64,000 bases of DNA from Natribacillus halophilus (GCF_900100185.1 NZ_FNEN01000008.1:72659-136658); one strand, 5' to 3'; shown: positions 1 through 7,943, counted from the stretch's first letter. The notes: a model not told the origin generated them from the sequence alone. Translations and numbers: made by a program.

Positions 1-120
1 AGTGGAGCCGGCCCGAGAGGGATCAGAAAGGCTCGGTGATCCCTCAAAAGACAGTGGAGCCGGCCCGAAAGGGATCAGAAGGGCTCGGTGATCCCCCAAA
101 TGCCAGTAGAGCCATACCGA
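1..120. repeat. 52-bp tandem repeat, left-truncated
   Basis: Two near-identical units begin at 1 and 53 and a decaying third begins at 105, all spaced exactly 52 bp. Each unit carries GGGATCA and TGATCCC as an inverted pair and GGCTC/GAGCC as a second pair, so each copy could fold into small hairpins. The array runs off the left end of the window, so its length is unknown. It lies just beyond the queF terminator and does not look coding. Confidence 0.8.
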
Positions 121-124
121 AAGT

Positions 125-156
125 GAAAAAACAGGCCGGATCTCTCCAGGCCTGCG
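125..156 (-). terminator. Rho-independent terminator of the que operon
   Basis: Read on the minus strand, CAGGCC and GGCCTG flank a short loop and are followed by TTTTTT. It starts a few bases after the queF stop codon. Confidence 0.75.
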
Positions 157-161
157 TCTCA

Positions 162-650
162 TCACCGATTCGTAATCGTTTCCGGATAAAGATCATGGTA
201 GAGCAAGCGTTGCTCTGCCATTTGCTCGTATTTGCTTTCCGGCTTACCATAATTGACATACGGGTCGATCGATATCCCGCCGCGGGGCGTGAATTTGCCC
301 CATACTTCAATATATCTCGGCGCCATTGCCTCGACGAGGTCGTTGACGATAATGTTGATGACATCTTCATGAAAGTCCCCGTGATTGCGAAAGCTGAACA
401 AGTACATTTTCAGCGATTTGCTTTCCACCATTTTCTCGTCGGGGATGTAGCTGATATACAATGTCGCGAAATCCGGTTGCCCCGTAATCGGACAGAGAGT
501 GGTAAATTCCGGGGTGTTGAATTTGACAAAATAATCCCGATAAGGATGTTGATTGTCAAACGTTTCTAGCAATCCGGGGTCGTATTCAAAGTTGTACTGC
601 GTTCCTTCATTTCCGAGCTGCGTTAACTCGGCGTGGTTTTCTTCTGTCAT
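162..650 (-). CDS. queF: NADPH-dependent 7-cyano-7-deazaguanine reductase QueF
   Basis: QueF reduces the nitrile of preQ0 to the amine of preQ1, the last free-base step of queuosine precursor synthesis in the cytoplasm. The 162-residue product is the usual short single-domain (YkvM-type) length. The catalytic cysteine is Cys53 in [10 protein letters not shown], with Asp60 after it, and the QueF signature ESKSLKMY lies at 76-83. The start has AAGGAG seven bases upstream and lies 12 bp after the queE stop, so it is the last gene of the operon. Confidence 0.96.
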   Translation of the reverse strand: MTEENHAELTQLGNEGTQYNFEYDPGLLETFDNQHPYRDYFVKFNTPEFTTLCPITGQPDFATLYISYIPDEKMVESKSLKMYLFSFRNHGDFHEDVINIIVNDLVEAMAPRYIEVWGKFTPRGGISIDPYVNYGKPESKYEQMAEQRLLYHDLYPETITNR

Positions 651-662
651 TTGAATGCTCCT

Positions 663-1385
663 TCAAACGCCTTGTTTATTTCCCCATAACAGGGCATGAA
701 TTTGCGGCAACACGCGCACGCGATTGAGTTCGGGGTCTGCCATCACCCGGTCTACGAGCCATTCATACTTCTCCAGCAAATGATCGCGGAGCCGGGCAGG
801 ATCTTGATTGTCCAGGTCATCATTTCCAACTTGCAAATACAAAGGCACGTCCGGGTAACGCCCGTGTACCTGCTTCGCATATACCAAATCTTCTTCGTCA
901 AAAATCACGATTTTCAGGTTATGATTCCCGTCCCGGCGCGCGGATAACCGCATCATGAATGTATCGAGTCGTGACCAGTCCGTTGTCATCTCCGAGCTCG
1001 GCGGTTTCGGAGAAATCGTGACATCGTCCACATTCAGCAGCCAGTCTTGCCAAAAAGACCCTTGCGTCTCCACCGCCGATGCAATACCTTTTTCCTGAAA
1101 ACGTTCAATCAGCTCAGCAATGCCGACATGAAGCGCCGGATTCCCCCCGGAGATCGTCACATGCGAAAAACGACCGCCGCCGGTCTGCTCAAGCTTGGCC
1201 ATAATGTCATCCGCCGTCATCGGCGTTGCTTTCTGGCTTCCATCCCATGTAAACGCCGAATCACACCATGCGCAGCGATAATCACAGCCACCGGTGCGAA
1301 CGAACATCGTTTTCTGGCCGGCGACCATCCCTTCCCCCTGAATTGTAGGACCAAAAATTTCTAAAACTGGAATTTTGCTACTCAT
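663..1385 (-). CDS. queE: 7-carboxy-7-deazaguanine synthase QueE
   Basis: Radical SAM enzyme converting 6-carboxytetrahydropterin to 7-carboxy-7-deazaguanine. The cluster-binding cysteines are Cys34, Cys38 and Cys41 in the CX3CX2C spacing characteristic of QueE rather than the usual CX3CX2C-less variants, preceded by the IQGEG motif at about 15-19. An upstream in-frame start at 1457 would overlap queD deeply; the ATG at 1385 forms an ATGA overlap with the queD stop and gives the expected 240 residues, so I prefer it. Translationally coupled to queD. Confidence 0.95.
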   Translation of the reverse strand: MSSKIPVLEIFGPTIQGEGMVAGQKTMFVRTGGCDYRCAWCDSAFTWDGSQKATPMTADDIMAKLEQTGGGRFSHVTISGGNPALHVGIAELIERFQEKGIASAVETQGSFWQDWLLNVDDVTISPKPPSSEMTTDWSRLDTFMMRLSARRDGNHNLKIVIFDEEDLVYAKQVHGRYPDVPLYLQVGNDDLDNQDPARLRDHLLEKYEWLVDRVMADPELNRVRVLPQIHALLWGNKQGV

Positions 1386-1807
1386 CGATGGTCGCCTCGC
1401 TTCGGACGATAAATCGCATAACTCGTCGGCGTCTCGCGGACGAGCACTTGCAAGCAATACGGACGGTTTTCCCGGGCAGCCAATCGTTCGTCCACTTGCT
1501 CCCAGAACACGCGCGCCACCACTTCTGTCGTCGGCAAACCTTCTGCAAACCGGGGGTGGTCGTTCAAAAGCGTGTGATCATAGGCGCCGTGAATCTCATC
1601 CTTCAACGTCTTAAAATCGACGAGGAATCCGGCATCATCAAGTGCGTCCCCCGCGATCGTAATATTTATAAAATACGTGTGGCCGTGCGTATCCCTGCAA
1701 CGGCCTGCGTCTTGATGGTCAATAAAATGGGCCGCCGCCATCTGCATGTCTTTATTCAATTCATAACGATAATCATGAAAGACTTGCGGATAAAATTGTT
1801 GCAGCAT
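1382..1807 (-). CDS. queD: 6-carboxy-5,6,7,8-tetrahydropterin synthase QueD
   Basis: Converts dihydroneopterin triphosphate to 6-carboxytetrahydropterin, the second step of the queuosine precursor pathway. The family's zinc-binding histidines are His27, His41 and His43, and Cys37 sits in the CRDTHGH motif expected for QueD. Length is 141 residues, normal for the family. Its ATG overlaps the queC stop (TAATG) and its own stop overlaps the queE start, showing tight coupling inside the operon. Confidence 0.95.
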   Translation of the reverse strand: MLQQFYPQVFHDYRYELNKDMQMAAAHFIDHQDAGRCRDTHGHTYFINITIAGDALDDAGFLVDFKTLKDEIHGAYDHTLLNDHPRFAEGLPTTEVVARVFWEQVDERLAARENRPYCLQVLVRETPTSYAIYRPKRGDHR

Positions 1808-2469
1808 TAAGCATCCCTGTCCTTGCTGGTTAAATATGTCTCAAGCCCTTGTCTACGCAATTGACACGCCGGGCATTCACCGCAGCCAGCGCCGATCACT
1901 CCATGATAACATGTGAGCGTGCGTTCCCGGACATATTTTAACTGCCCCAAATCATCAGCCAATCTCCACGTCTCAGCTTTATCCAGCCACATAAGGGGCG
2001 TGTGCAGTACGAAGGTGTCATCCATCGACAAATTCAGCGTGACGTTCAACGACTTCACGAACCCGTCCCTACAATCCGGATAGCCACTATAATCCGTCTC
2101 GCACACACCGGTCACGATATGATACGCACCGCGCTGCTCGCCAAAAATCGAGGCAAAAGAAAGAAACAGCAAATTACGCCCGGGCACGAACGTACTCGGC
2201 AATTCCCCGTCCTCGCCTTCGCTTACTTCGATATCGTCGCGTGTGAGCGCATTCGGCGCCAATTGATTGAGCAAGCTCATGTCGAGCACCGTATGTTCCA
2301 CGCCGACATCATGTGCGATCTCACGAGCCACCTCTATTTCTTTATCGTGGCGTTGCCCATACGCAAATGTAACCGCGTATACTTTTTCAAAACGTTCCAA
2401 CGCCCAAAATAAACAAGTCGTGCTGTCTTGTCCACCGCTGAATACGACAACGGCGCTCCCTTGTTTCAT
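1807..2469 (-). CDS. queC: 7-cyano-7-deazaguanine synthase QueC
   Basis: ATP-dependent ligase that turns 7-carboxy-7-deazaguanine into preQ0. The N-terminal PP-loop is SGGQDS at residues 11-16. The C-terminal zinc site is Cys187, Cys196, Cys199 and Cys202 (CX8CX2CX2C). AAGGAGG lies nine bases before the ATG. It is the first named enzyme of the que operon; no preQ1 riboswitch is visible directly upstream, where a small membrane-protein gene sits instead. Confidence 0.96.
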   Translation of the reverse strand: MKQGSAVVVFSGGQDSTTCLFWALERFEKVYAVTFAYGQRHDKEIEVAREIAHDVGVEHTVLDMSLLNQLAPNALTRDDIEVSEGEDGELPSTFVPGRNLLFLSFASIFGEQRGAYHIVTGVCETDYSGYPDCRDGFVKSLNVTLNLSMDDTFVLHTPLMWLDKAETWRLADDLGQLKYVRERTLTCYHGVIGAGCGECPACQLRRQGLETYLTSKDRDA

Positions 2470-2494
2470 GACCGAAATCCTCCTTCGGTTTTAT

Positions 2495-2881
2495 CTATTG
2501 AATATCGTAATTTTCATAAACGACGGCGAATGTCCGCCTATCTTCCAACGGCGTCACTTGCTCCACCGTACGATGGTCCTGTTCGACCTGAATTAAATAA
2601 TACCCTTCTCCATTGTAGGCGAGGTAGAAATACGGATTCCCTCCCCAGCTATAGTTTGATCCACTGCCAATATATTCATATAAAAATGTGTGCCAGTCCG
2701 TTTCCGCTTGAATATTCGACTCAAGCGCCTGTCCCTGGCTTATATCGCCCATATAATTCAAGGAAAAAAAGATCGTCACCACGATAATAGAAAAAAAGAT
2801 TCCAAATGTATAGAACTTGCGTTTTAATCTTTTACGGTGAATCTCCTTGATCGTTTTCACCCGCATAGATCCTTCTTCCAC
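2495..2881 (-). CDS. Small membrane-anchored protein of unknown function
   Basis: Not recognised. The product is about 128 residues: a basic N-terminus, one hydrophobic segment near residues 25-45 (FGIFFSIIVVTIFFSL), then an extracellular domain rich in Tyr, Gly and Asn. The GTG at 2881 is chosen because AGGAGG lies nine bases upstream; an ATG at 2866 and a TTG at 2926 are alternatives. It is 25 bp upstream of queC on the same strand, so it may be the first gene of that transcript, but nothing in it suggests a queuosine role. Confidence 0.6.
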   Translation of the reverse strand: MEEGSMRVKTIKEIHRKRLKRKFYTFGIFFSIIVVTIFFSLNYMGDISQGQALESNIQAETDWHTFLYEYIGSGSNYSWGGNPYFYLAYNGEGYYLIQVEQDHRTVEQVTPLEDRRTFAVVYENYDIQ

Positions 2882-2948
2882 AGCGATCATCCTCCTGGAT
2901 TGCGAGAGTATCCCTTCTAATAGCAAATCTATGAAGGATGATCAGTCG

Positions 2949-3521
2949 TTATTCTTCCCATTTGGACCGCAGCTGTGGACGTTGATAGGACGCCATTTTT
3001 TCTAGTAGCTTTCGTGGTGAGGCATCGACATTGAGCAATTCCAGATTATCTTTCTGGGAAAAACCTTCTTGAACACTATGTTCAATCATTTTCATAAGCG
3101 GCCGGAAATAGTTTTCTATATTTAAAAGGCCGATAGGCTTTTCATGAATGCCGATTTGCGCCCAGCTATAAATTTCAAACAATTCTTCAAACGTGCCGGC
3201 GCCTCCGGGTAACGCGATAAAACCATCGGAGAGATCACTCATTTTTGCTTTGCGCTCATGCATGCCCCCAACCTCAACGAGAGATGTTAATGAGCGGTGC
3301 ACCACTTCGCCACGAAATAACCCCTCCGGCATGACACCGATGACTTCACCCCGGGCACTGAGCATCTCTTCAGCCACCTCACCCATCAAGCCGACACGGG
3401 AACCGCCGTAAACGAGGCGGATATTCTTTTCTATAAACAGTTGTCCCAGTTGCTGAGCTGCATGAGCATAAGCTTCTTGCTTTCCGGGACTTGAACCGGC
3501 GAATACACAAATCGTGTTCAT
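2949..3521 (-). CDS. LOG family protein (TIGR00730)
   Basis: Member of the LOG/YvdD family, cytosolic Rossmann-fold proteins, some of which cleave nucleoside 5'-monophosphates to base and ribose 5-phosphate (cytokinin-activating phosphoribohydrolases). The diagnostic PGGAGTFEE motif lies at residues 105-113 with the MHERK segment upstream. The ATG at 3521 is preferred to a TTG six bases earlier because GAGGG is eight bases upstream of it. About 190 residues, normal for the family. Its real substrate in bacilli is unproven. Confidence 0.88.
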   Translation of the reverse strand: MNTICVFAGSSPGKQEAYAHAAQQLGQLFIEKNIRLVYGGSRVGLMGEVAEEMLSARGEVIGVMPEGLFRGEVVHRSLTSLVEVGGMHERKAKMSDLSDGFIALPGGAGTFEELFEIYSWAQIGIHEKPIGLLNIENYFRPLMKMIEHSVQEGFSQKDNLELLNVDASPRKLLEKMASYQRPQLRSKWEE

Positions 3522-3568
3522 TGTCAATGCCCTCGCTTAGAAATTTATGCGTTCAAAAAGTTGATTTT

Positions 3569-3598
3569 TTAACACACATCCTGTACCTTCATTATAAT
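3569..3598 (+). promoter_or_regulatory. Sigma-A-type promoter of the methyltransferase gene
   Basis: TTAACA and TATAAT are separated by 18 bp, 35 bp before the start codon at 3633. Confidence 0.6.
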
Positions 3599-3632
3599 AA
3601 AGATACCATATCATCGCTTTTGAAAGGAGTGT

Positions 3633-4424
3633 ATGAGTTTGACAGAACAACAGCAAGTGGCGGCCAAAATATGGGACCCCACCCTTTATGACAATACAGC
3701 CCAATATGTTCTCCACTACGGGGAAGATGTATTAAAATGGCTAGCCGCAAAAGAAGGCGAGCACATTATTGATCTGGGCTGCGGGACCGGACAGCTTACT
3801 TCGCGAATTGCAGAGTCCGGTGCCAAAGTGACCGGCATCGACCATTCAAAAGCGATGATCGAAGAAGCAAAAAAACAATTCCCGGCTATGACTTTCATTG
3901 AAGCCGACGGCACGGATTTTCAAGTGGACACCCCTGTTGATGCCGTCTTTTCAAATGCGGCTCTTCATTGGATGACCGATCCGCAAAGCGTTATTGCTTC
4001 CGTGTCCAAAGCGCTGAAACCGGGAGGAAGGTTCGTCGGCGAAATGGGCGCCAAAGAAAATATCGCCACCATTATCGCCGCGATTAATATGGCCTTCGTC
4101 GAAATCGGACAGGAGCCGATGCCCGACATATTTCCATGGTACTTCCCAAGTTTAGCAGAATACGCTACGTTACTCGAAAAAAATGGCTTCACAGTTGAAC
4201 AAGCCGCACAATTTCAACGCCCGACTCCATTGAATAACGGTCCGGAAGGCCTTAAGTCCTGGATGAAAAACTTCGCTGACCCCTTATTGGATCCACTAAG
4301 CGAAGAAGACCGGGAATTTGTGCTTGAACGCACGATTACTTTCGCCGAACCCGCCCTTGTCGATGACGATACCTGGTTCGCCGATTATGTCAGGCTACGG
4401 TTTGTAGCGGTGAAGGAAGATTAA
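3633..4424 (+). CDS. Class I SAM-dependent methyltransferase
   Basis: Soluble Rossmann-fold methyltransferase of 263 residues. The SAM-binding motif I is DLGCGTG at residues 47-53, followed by the acidic residue in TGIDHS (motif II) and the FSNAALHWM segment typical of trans-aconitate methyltransferase-like enzymes. GAAAGGAG lies just upstream of the ATG. It stands alone between a LOG gene on the other strand and tRNA-Ala. The substrate cannot be deduced; Tam-like small-molecule carboxyl methylation is only a family guess. Confidence 0.85.
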   Translation: MSLTEQQQVAAKIWDPTLYDNTAQYVLHYGEDVLKWLAAKEGEHIIDLGCGTGQLTSRIAESGAKVTGIDHSKAMIEEAKKQFPAMTFIEADGTDFQVDTPVDAVFSNAALHWMTDPQSVIASVSKALKPGGRFVGEMGAKENIATIIAAINMAFVEIGQEPMPDIFPWYFPSLAEYATLLEKNGFTVEQAAQFQRPTPLNNGPEGLKSWMKNFADPLLDPLSEEDREFVLERTITFAEPALVDDDTWFADYVRLRFVAVKED

Positions 4425-4452
4425 AAAGAATCGACAAAATCTCCATTCCTTC

Positions 4453-4482
4453 TTGACGCTCGTCAGCGATTCCTGTTATATT
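4453..4482 (+). promoter_or_regulatory. Promoter of tRNA-Ala
   Basis: TTGACG and TATATT are separated by 18 bp, about 20 bp before the mature tRNA 5' end. Confidence 0.65.
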
Positions 4483-4504
4483 ATGAATTGTTGCCGATAG
4501 GATT

Positions 4505-4580
4505 GGGGCCATAGCTCAGTAGGGAGAGCGTCGCGCTGGCAGCGCGAAGGTCAGGGGTTCGAGCCCCCTTGGCTCCACCA
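4505..4580 (+). tRNA. tRNA-Ala(GGC)
   Basis: Full cloverleaf: acceptor stem GGGGCCA pairs with TGGCTCC, D stem GCTC/GAGC, anticodon stem TCGCG/CGCGA, T stem AGGGG/CCCCT with the TTCGAGC loop. The anticodon loop CTGGCAG gives GGC at 4538-4540. Discriminator A and an encoded CCA end the gene at 4580. Confidence 0.97.
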
Positions 4581-4601
4581 TTTACATAACCGCGTGAACC
4601 C

Positions 4602-4640
4602 ACGCAGTTCCTCAATCGGGGGGGCTGCGTTAATTTTTTT
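4602..4640 (+). terminator. Terminator after tRNA-Ala
   Basis: ACGCAG and CTGCGT flank a GC-rich loop, followed by TTAATTTTTTT. The csaA open frame begins at the end of its T-run. Confidence 0.75.
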
Positions 4641-4991
4641 ATGGAAAGGATGATCACTATCGCAACCATCGAGGATTTCACGAAATTGGACATCCGCATC
4701 GGCACCGTTTTAAAGGCAGAACATCTCACCGGCGCGAAGGTTCCCGCTATCACCCTTGAGATCGATTTCGGGGAAGAGATAGGCGTCAAGGCATCGAGCG
4801 CACAGATTACAAACCGTTACGAACCTGATCAACTCATCGGCGAACAAGTCGTAGCCGTCGTCAACTTCCCCCCGCGTAAAATTGCCGGTTTCACATCGGA
4901 AGTCCTCGTTATCGGCGGCGTTCCGGAAAAAGAAGATGTCGTTTTGCTCAAACCGGATATGCCGTTGCCGAATGGGACGAGTGTTTCCTAA
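4641..4991 (+). CDS. csaA: Export-related chaperone CsaA
   Basis: CsaA is a small cytosolic homodimeric protein of the tRNA-binding (OB-fold) family proposed to act as a chaperone for secreted preproteins in Bacillus. The sequence LDIRIGTVLKAE near the N-terminus, SSAQITNRY and VNFPPRKIAG are strongly conserved with it; length is 116 residues. The start is unclear: ATG at 4641 has no ribosome binding site, and ATG at 4650 directly abuts AAAGG. No promoter is visible between the upstream terminator and the gene, so read-through may be needed. Confidence 0.9.
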   Translation: MERMITIATIEDFTKLDIRIGTVLKAEHLTGAKVPAITLEIDFGEEIGVKASSAQITNRYEPDQLIGEQVVAVVNFPPRKIAGFTSEVLVIGGVPEKEDVVLLKPDMPLPNGTSVS

Positions 4992-5004
4992 TGTTGGTCG
5001 TTCT

Positions 5005-5165
5005 ATGGACGATTATTACGGACAATTTTTGCAGCTTTCCCTCTCGATTTGTCCAAAATAAACCCTCTTTCGGACATTTTTTGCCAAGCGACGCTGGGTG
5101 TGTCCGAATGAGCCTATCATTCGGAAAATTTTTGCTGATCAGCCCCTTCTTTTGTCCGAATGGAC
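5005..5165 (+). repeat. Interspersed element, copy A
   Basis: About 160 bp of non-coding sequence built from scattered GGACA/TGTCC words. The reverse complement of 42609-42772 aligns along its length: both share, in order, ACGGACAATTTTTG, CTTTCGGACAT, GGGTGTGTCCGAATGA and CATTCGGA. The rest of the 4992-5253 gap shows nothing else recognisable. Confidence 0.75.
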
Positions 5166-5240
5166 GACTTTCTAACAGTTTTGAAGGTTATTCGAGGTCA
5201 TCATTGGGCTGTTTCTCCTCCAGACAGGTAAAATCCCGGG

Positions 5241-5263
5241 CTTGCCTTGATAATCATGGCAAG
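5241..5263 (-). terminator. Weak hairpin over the stop codon of the 5254-5658 gene
   Basis: CTTGCC and GGCAAG flank an 11-base loop that includes the stop codon. The following T-run is poor, so terminator function is uncertain. Confidence 0.35.
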
Positions 5264-5658
5264 GGAACCGTAAAGCTTTGCTTCAAAATTCGGCCATCGG
5301 CCTCCTCTTGCCAGAGGATCAATACCTCAATGTCTTCGACACGATCATGAACGGGGAGAGGGCTGAAATTCAGAAATTCCGCCCTCTCGAGCGTATCTTG
5401 TTCATCCATGGTCAATCCGTAATCATGCATTTTTCCGTCTTCCTTGCGAAACGTATGCACCGTAACGTTTTCTTTGTTACCCCCTGTATTCTCAAGTTTT
5501 AAAGCGTACATATCCGTTTGGCCCGGTTGGCAGAGATTATCAGCAAACTCAGGCACATCAATGTTCAAACGCCATTCGCCAGATTCCAAATCCATTGGCA
5601 GTTCGGGGGATAAAAATACGATCATAAACGATATAACAAAAAATATCTGCCGCACCAT
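5254..5658 (-). CDS. Secreted protein of unknown function
   Basis: Not recognised. The 134-residue product opens with a short basic stretch and a hydrophobic signal-like segment (IFFVISFMIVFL) and has no lipobox cysteine. The remainder looks like a beta-rich extracellular domain (ESGEWRLNIDVPEFADN, then MYALKLENTGG). The ATG at 5658 has GAGAGG about six bases upstream; a longer frame to 5721 would run into a repeated hairpin element and is rejected. It stands behind pbuG on the same strand. Confidence 0.6.
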   Translation of the reverse strand: MVRQIFFVISFMIVFLSPELPMDLESGEWRLNIDVPEFADNLCQPGQTDMYALKLENTGGNKENVTVHTFRKEDGKMHDYGLTMDEQDTLERAEFLNFSPLPVHDRVEDIEVLILWQEEADGRILKQSFTVPLP

Positions 5659-5685
5659 GATGAACCTCTCTCTCCGGGTTTTTTG

Positions 5686-5733
5686 GCAACTAAGGCTTTC
5701 GCCAGGTTGGCGATAAGCCAAGTTTTCTTTATA
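5686..5733 (+). repeat. Interspersed hairpin element, copy 1
   Basis: GGCTTTCGCC and GGCGATAAGCC form an imperfect stem, followed by AAGTTTTCTTTAT. The same core recurs at 19309-19378 and 28018-28090. It lies between pbuG and the secreted-protein gene, with its T-rich side facing against their direction of transcription. Confidence 0.75.
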
Positions 5734-5742
5734 CTTTTACCT

Positions 5743-7050
5743 TCACAGGAAGAATATATACCCGGCAAATACGAAGAAAAGCACGTACATAATCGGATGA
5801 ACGCTTTTGCCTTCCCCTTTTAATAGCATGGTGATCGGATAAAACATAAAGCCAAGTGCAATGCCGTTCGCGATGCTGTACGTCAGCGGCATCGCCACGA
5901 CGGTAAGAAAACTCGGCAGCGCGATTTCCAGTTTGTCCCACTCGATCAATCTCAGAGCCGAAGCCATCAGTACGCCAACGATGATCAACGCAGCTGCTGT
6001 CACAGCTTCCGTTACGACGGCAAGTAACGGGGAGAAAAAAAGCGAGACGAGAAACAAAACGGCGGTCACGAGCGAGGTGAATCCCGTTCGCCCGCCGGCG
6101 GCCACTCCGGAGGTTGATTCAACGAAAGCGGTCGTCGTTGACGTCCCTAAAACCGCGCCGACAGACGTCGCAGAGGCATCCGATAAGAGCGCACGACCGG
6201 CGTTGGGCAGCCGGTTATTTTTCACAAAACCTGCCTGGGTGGCTACCGCGTAAAGAGTTCCTGCCGTGTCGAAAAAATCGACGAATAAAAAGGTTAGAAT
6301 AACGACAATTAATTGCATAGTTAGCGCCGCCGTCCATTCCACTTCCATTAATCCCGTAAACGCCGCACCGAATGTCGGCGCGAGGCTTGGAATGGTATCG
6401 ACGATGGCTGAAGGCATGTCCACCAAGCCGGTGATGATCCCCGCAACAGCTGTTAGGATTATACCATAAAATATACCGCCGCGAGCTCCCAGCACCAAAA
6501 AGATCGTCGTCACGACAAGGCCAAACACGGCCAGCAACGTCGTCGGAGACGTCATATTCCCGAGCGTGACATAAGTGGATTCATCAGGGACAACGATCCC
6601 CGCGTTCTGCATGCCGATAAACGCGATATACAGCCCGATCCCGCTCGCCGCGGCATATTTAAGCTCCGCCGGGATGGCGTTAATAATCACTTCCCGGATT
6701 TTAAAAAGGGTGATAAGAATCATAATAATTCCGGACATAAAAACGCCAAAGAGCGCTATCTCCCAGTCAATCCCCATACCTATGACGACGGTATAAGCGA
6801 AAAAAGCGTTCAATCCCATCCCGGGAGCCAAAGCGATGGGATATTTCCCCCATAAGGCCATGACCGCTGTACCGATGGCAGCCGCGATCGCGGTAGCCGA
6901 GAAGACCGCGTTCATGTCCATGCCCGCGTCACTGAGAATTTGCGGATTTACGAAAAGGATATAGGCCATGGCCAAAAACGTCGTGAGCCCGGCAAGGGTT
7001 TCTGTGCGATAATTCGTGTTTCGTTCTTCGAAACGAAAATAATTTTTCAA
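5743..7050 (-). CDS. pbuG: Hypoxanthine/guanine permease, NCS2 AzgA type
   Basis: Polytopic membrane protein of 435 residues that imports purine bases, most likely hypoxanthine and guanine by proton symport. It has the AzgA/PbuG hallmarks: APGMGLNAFF at about 75-84, a DFFDTAGTLYAV segment and the VGAVLGTSTTTAFVES motif. Translation starts at a TTG with AGAGGAGG seven bases upstream. The leader carries its own promoter, a guanine-class riboswitch and a terminator, as expected for pbuG. It follows guaA in the order seen in B. subtilis, with one extra gene between. Confidence 0.95.
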   Translation of the reverse strand: MKNYFRFEERNTNYRTETLAGLTTFLAMAYILFVNPQILSDAGMDMNAVFSATAIAAAIGTAVMALWGKYPIALAPGMGLNAFFAYTVVIGMGIDWEIALFGVFMSGIIMILITLFKIREVIINAIPAELKYAAASGIGLYIAFIGMQNAGIVVPDESTYVTLGNMTSPTTLLAVFGLVVTTIFLVLGARGGIFYGIILTAVAGIITGLVDMPSAIVDTIPSLAPTFGAAFTGLMEVEWTAALTMQLIVVILTFLFVDFFDTAGTLYAVATQAGFVKNNRLPNAGRALLSDASATSVGAVLGTSTTTAFVESTSGVAAGGRTGFTSLVTAVLFLVSLFFSPLLAVVTEAVTAAALIIVGVLMASALRLIEWDKLEIALPSFLTVVAMPLTYSIANGIALGFMFYPITMLLKGEGKSVHPIMYVLFFVFAGYIFFL

Positions 7051-7072
7051 CGTTAAGCCTCCTCTGCGAAAC

Positions 7073-7107
7073 TAAAAAACGGCCGTTGCCCATAGGCGAA
7101 ACGACCG
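7073..7107 (-). terminator. Riboswitch-controlled terminator of pbuG
   Basis: On the minus strand CGGTCGTT pairs with AACGGCCG around a small GC-rich loop and is followed by TTTTTT. It lies between the aptamer and the pbuG ribosome binding site, so it is the likely expression platform. Confidence 0.85.
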
Positions 7108-7123
7108 AGAGATATACATCTAT

Positions 7124-7196
7124 CGATCATAGGCGGAACATTTACGGTGTTCCGGTAGAGACTCGTGAGCCATATTCCCACGATTATATGAAGCAT
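7124..7196 (-). promoter_or_regulatory. Purine (guanine-class) riboswitch aptamer
   Basis: Minus-strand sequence shows the conserved elements TTCATATAATC, GAATATGGC, a TCTCTACCGG core and CCGTAAATG, then GCCTATG. The base at the specificity position just before TATG (position 74 in the B. subtilis xpt numbering) is C, which pairs with guanine or hypoxanthine rather than adenine. It lies in the pbuG leader upstream of a strong terminator. Confidence 0.93.
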
Positions 7197-7214
7197 TTAT
7201 TTTTGACGAATATC

Positions 7215-7243
7215 ATTTTACGATGCCGGCAGATCCGTGTCAA
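7215..7243 (-). promoter_or_regulatory. Promoter of the pbuG leader
   Basis: TTGACA and TAAAAT separated by 17 bp on the minus strand, just upstream of the aptamer and just after the stop of the DsbA-family gene. Confidence 0.8.
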
Positions 7244-7250
7244 TTACGCC

Positions 7251-7943
7251 TTAACACGTTTCATCCGTACAACTTTCTCCTTGGCTGACAATATTAACCT
7301 TGTTTTCACTTTCTTCTTCGTGAACTTTCTCCATGACTTCGAGAAAAGCTTTTGGTGGCTGCGCGCCGGATACTGCGTATTTGCGGTTAAAGACGAAAAA
7401 CGGTACGCCTTGAACGCCGATGTCTGCCCCTTCCTGCATCTCTTCCCGCACAATATCTTCATACCGATCACTTTCCAACATGGCACGGGCAGCTTCTCCA
7501 TCGAGCCCGACTTCTTCTGCAAGCGCAGCGAGTGTATCGTGATCGCCGACGTGTTTTCCTTCTGTGAAGTACGCCTTTAACAACCGTTCCATCATCGCTT
7601 CCATCTTGCCTGCTTCCCTGGCAAAATGGCTAAGACGGTGAGCATCCTTCGTATTTGTCAGTACGGATGATTCAAGCTGATAGTCCAAGCCGACCTCTTT
7701 TGCCTGTTCAGTGACCTGTTGATTCATTTCTTCAGCCTTTTGCAGAGACATACCGTACTTGTCCGCAAGCATTTCCGCGGTCGATTGCGATTGTTCTTTT
7801 TCCGCGTAAGGATCCAGCTGAAAACTTTTAAACGTTACATCGACCTCATCCCGGTGTGGAAATTGTTGCAGACCGTCCTCGAATTTTCTTTTTCCGATAT
7901 AGCAAAACGGACAGGCGATGTCCGACCAGATTTCGACGTTCAT
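7251..7943 (-). CDS. DsbA-family oxidoreductase, FrnE-like
   Basis: Cytosolic thioredoxin-fold protein of the FrnE group, presumed to act on thiols or disulfides. The CPFC active site is at residues 11-14, the cis-Pro loop reads GVQGVPFFVF at about 176-185, and a second cysteine pair (CTDETC) closes the C-terminus. AAAGGGGG is upstream of the ATG. It follows guaA by 19 bp and is inserted between guaA and pbuG, which are neighbours in B. subtilis. Substrate unknown; such proteins are linked to oxidative stress. Confidence 0.88.
   Translation of the reverse strand: MNVEIWSDIACPFCYIGKRKFEDGLQQFPHRDEVDVTFKSFQLDPYAEKEQSQSTAEMLADKYGMSLQKAEEMNQQVTEQAKEVGLDYQLESSVLTNTKDAHRLSHFAREAGKMEAMMERLLKAYFTEGKHVGDHDTLAALAEEVGLDGEAARAMLESDRYEDIVREEMQEGADIGVQGVPFFVFNRKYAVSGAQPPKAFLEVMEKVHEEESENKVNIVSQGESCTDETC

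Noticed and set aside
2470-2948. PreQ1 riboswitch upstream of the que genes
   Set aside because: I looked for the short H-type pseudoknot leader and saw no match; the space holds a small gene and ribosome binding sites.
5689-5721. N-terminal extension of the secreted protein to 5721
   Set aside because: It would be translated from the repeated hairpin element, while the ATG at 5658 has its own ribosome binding site.
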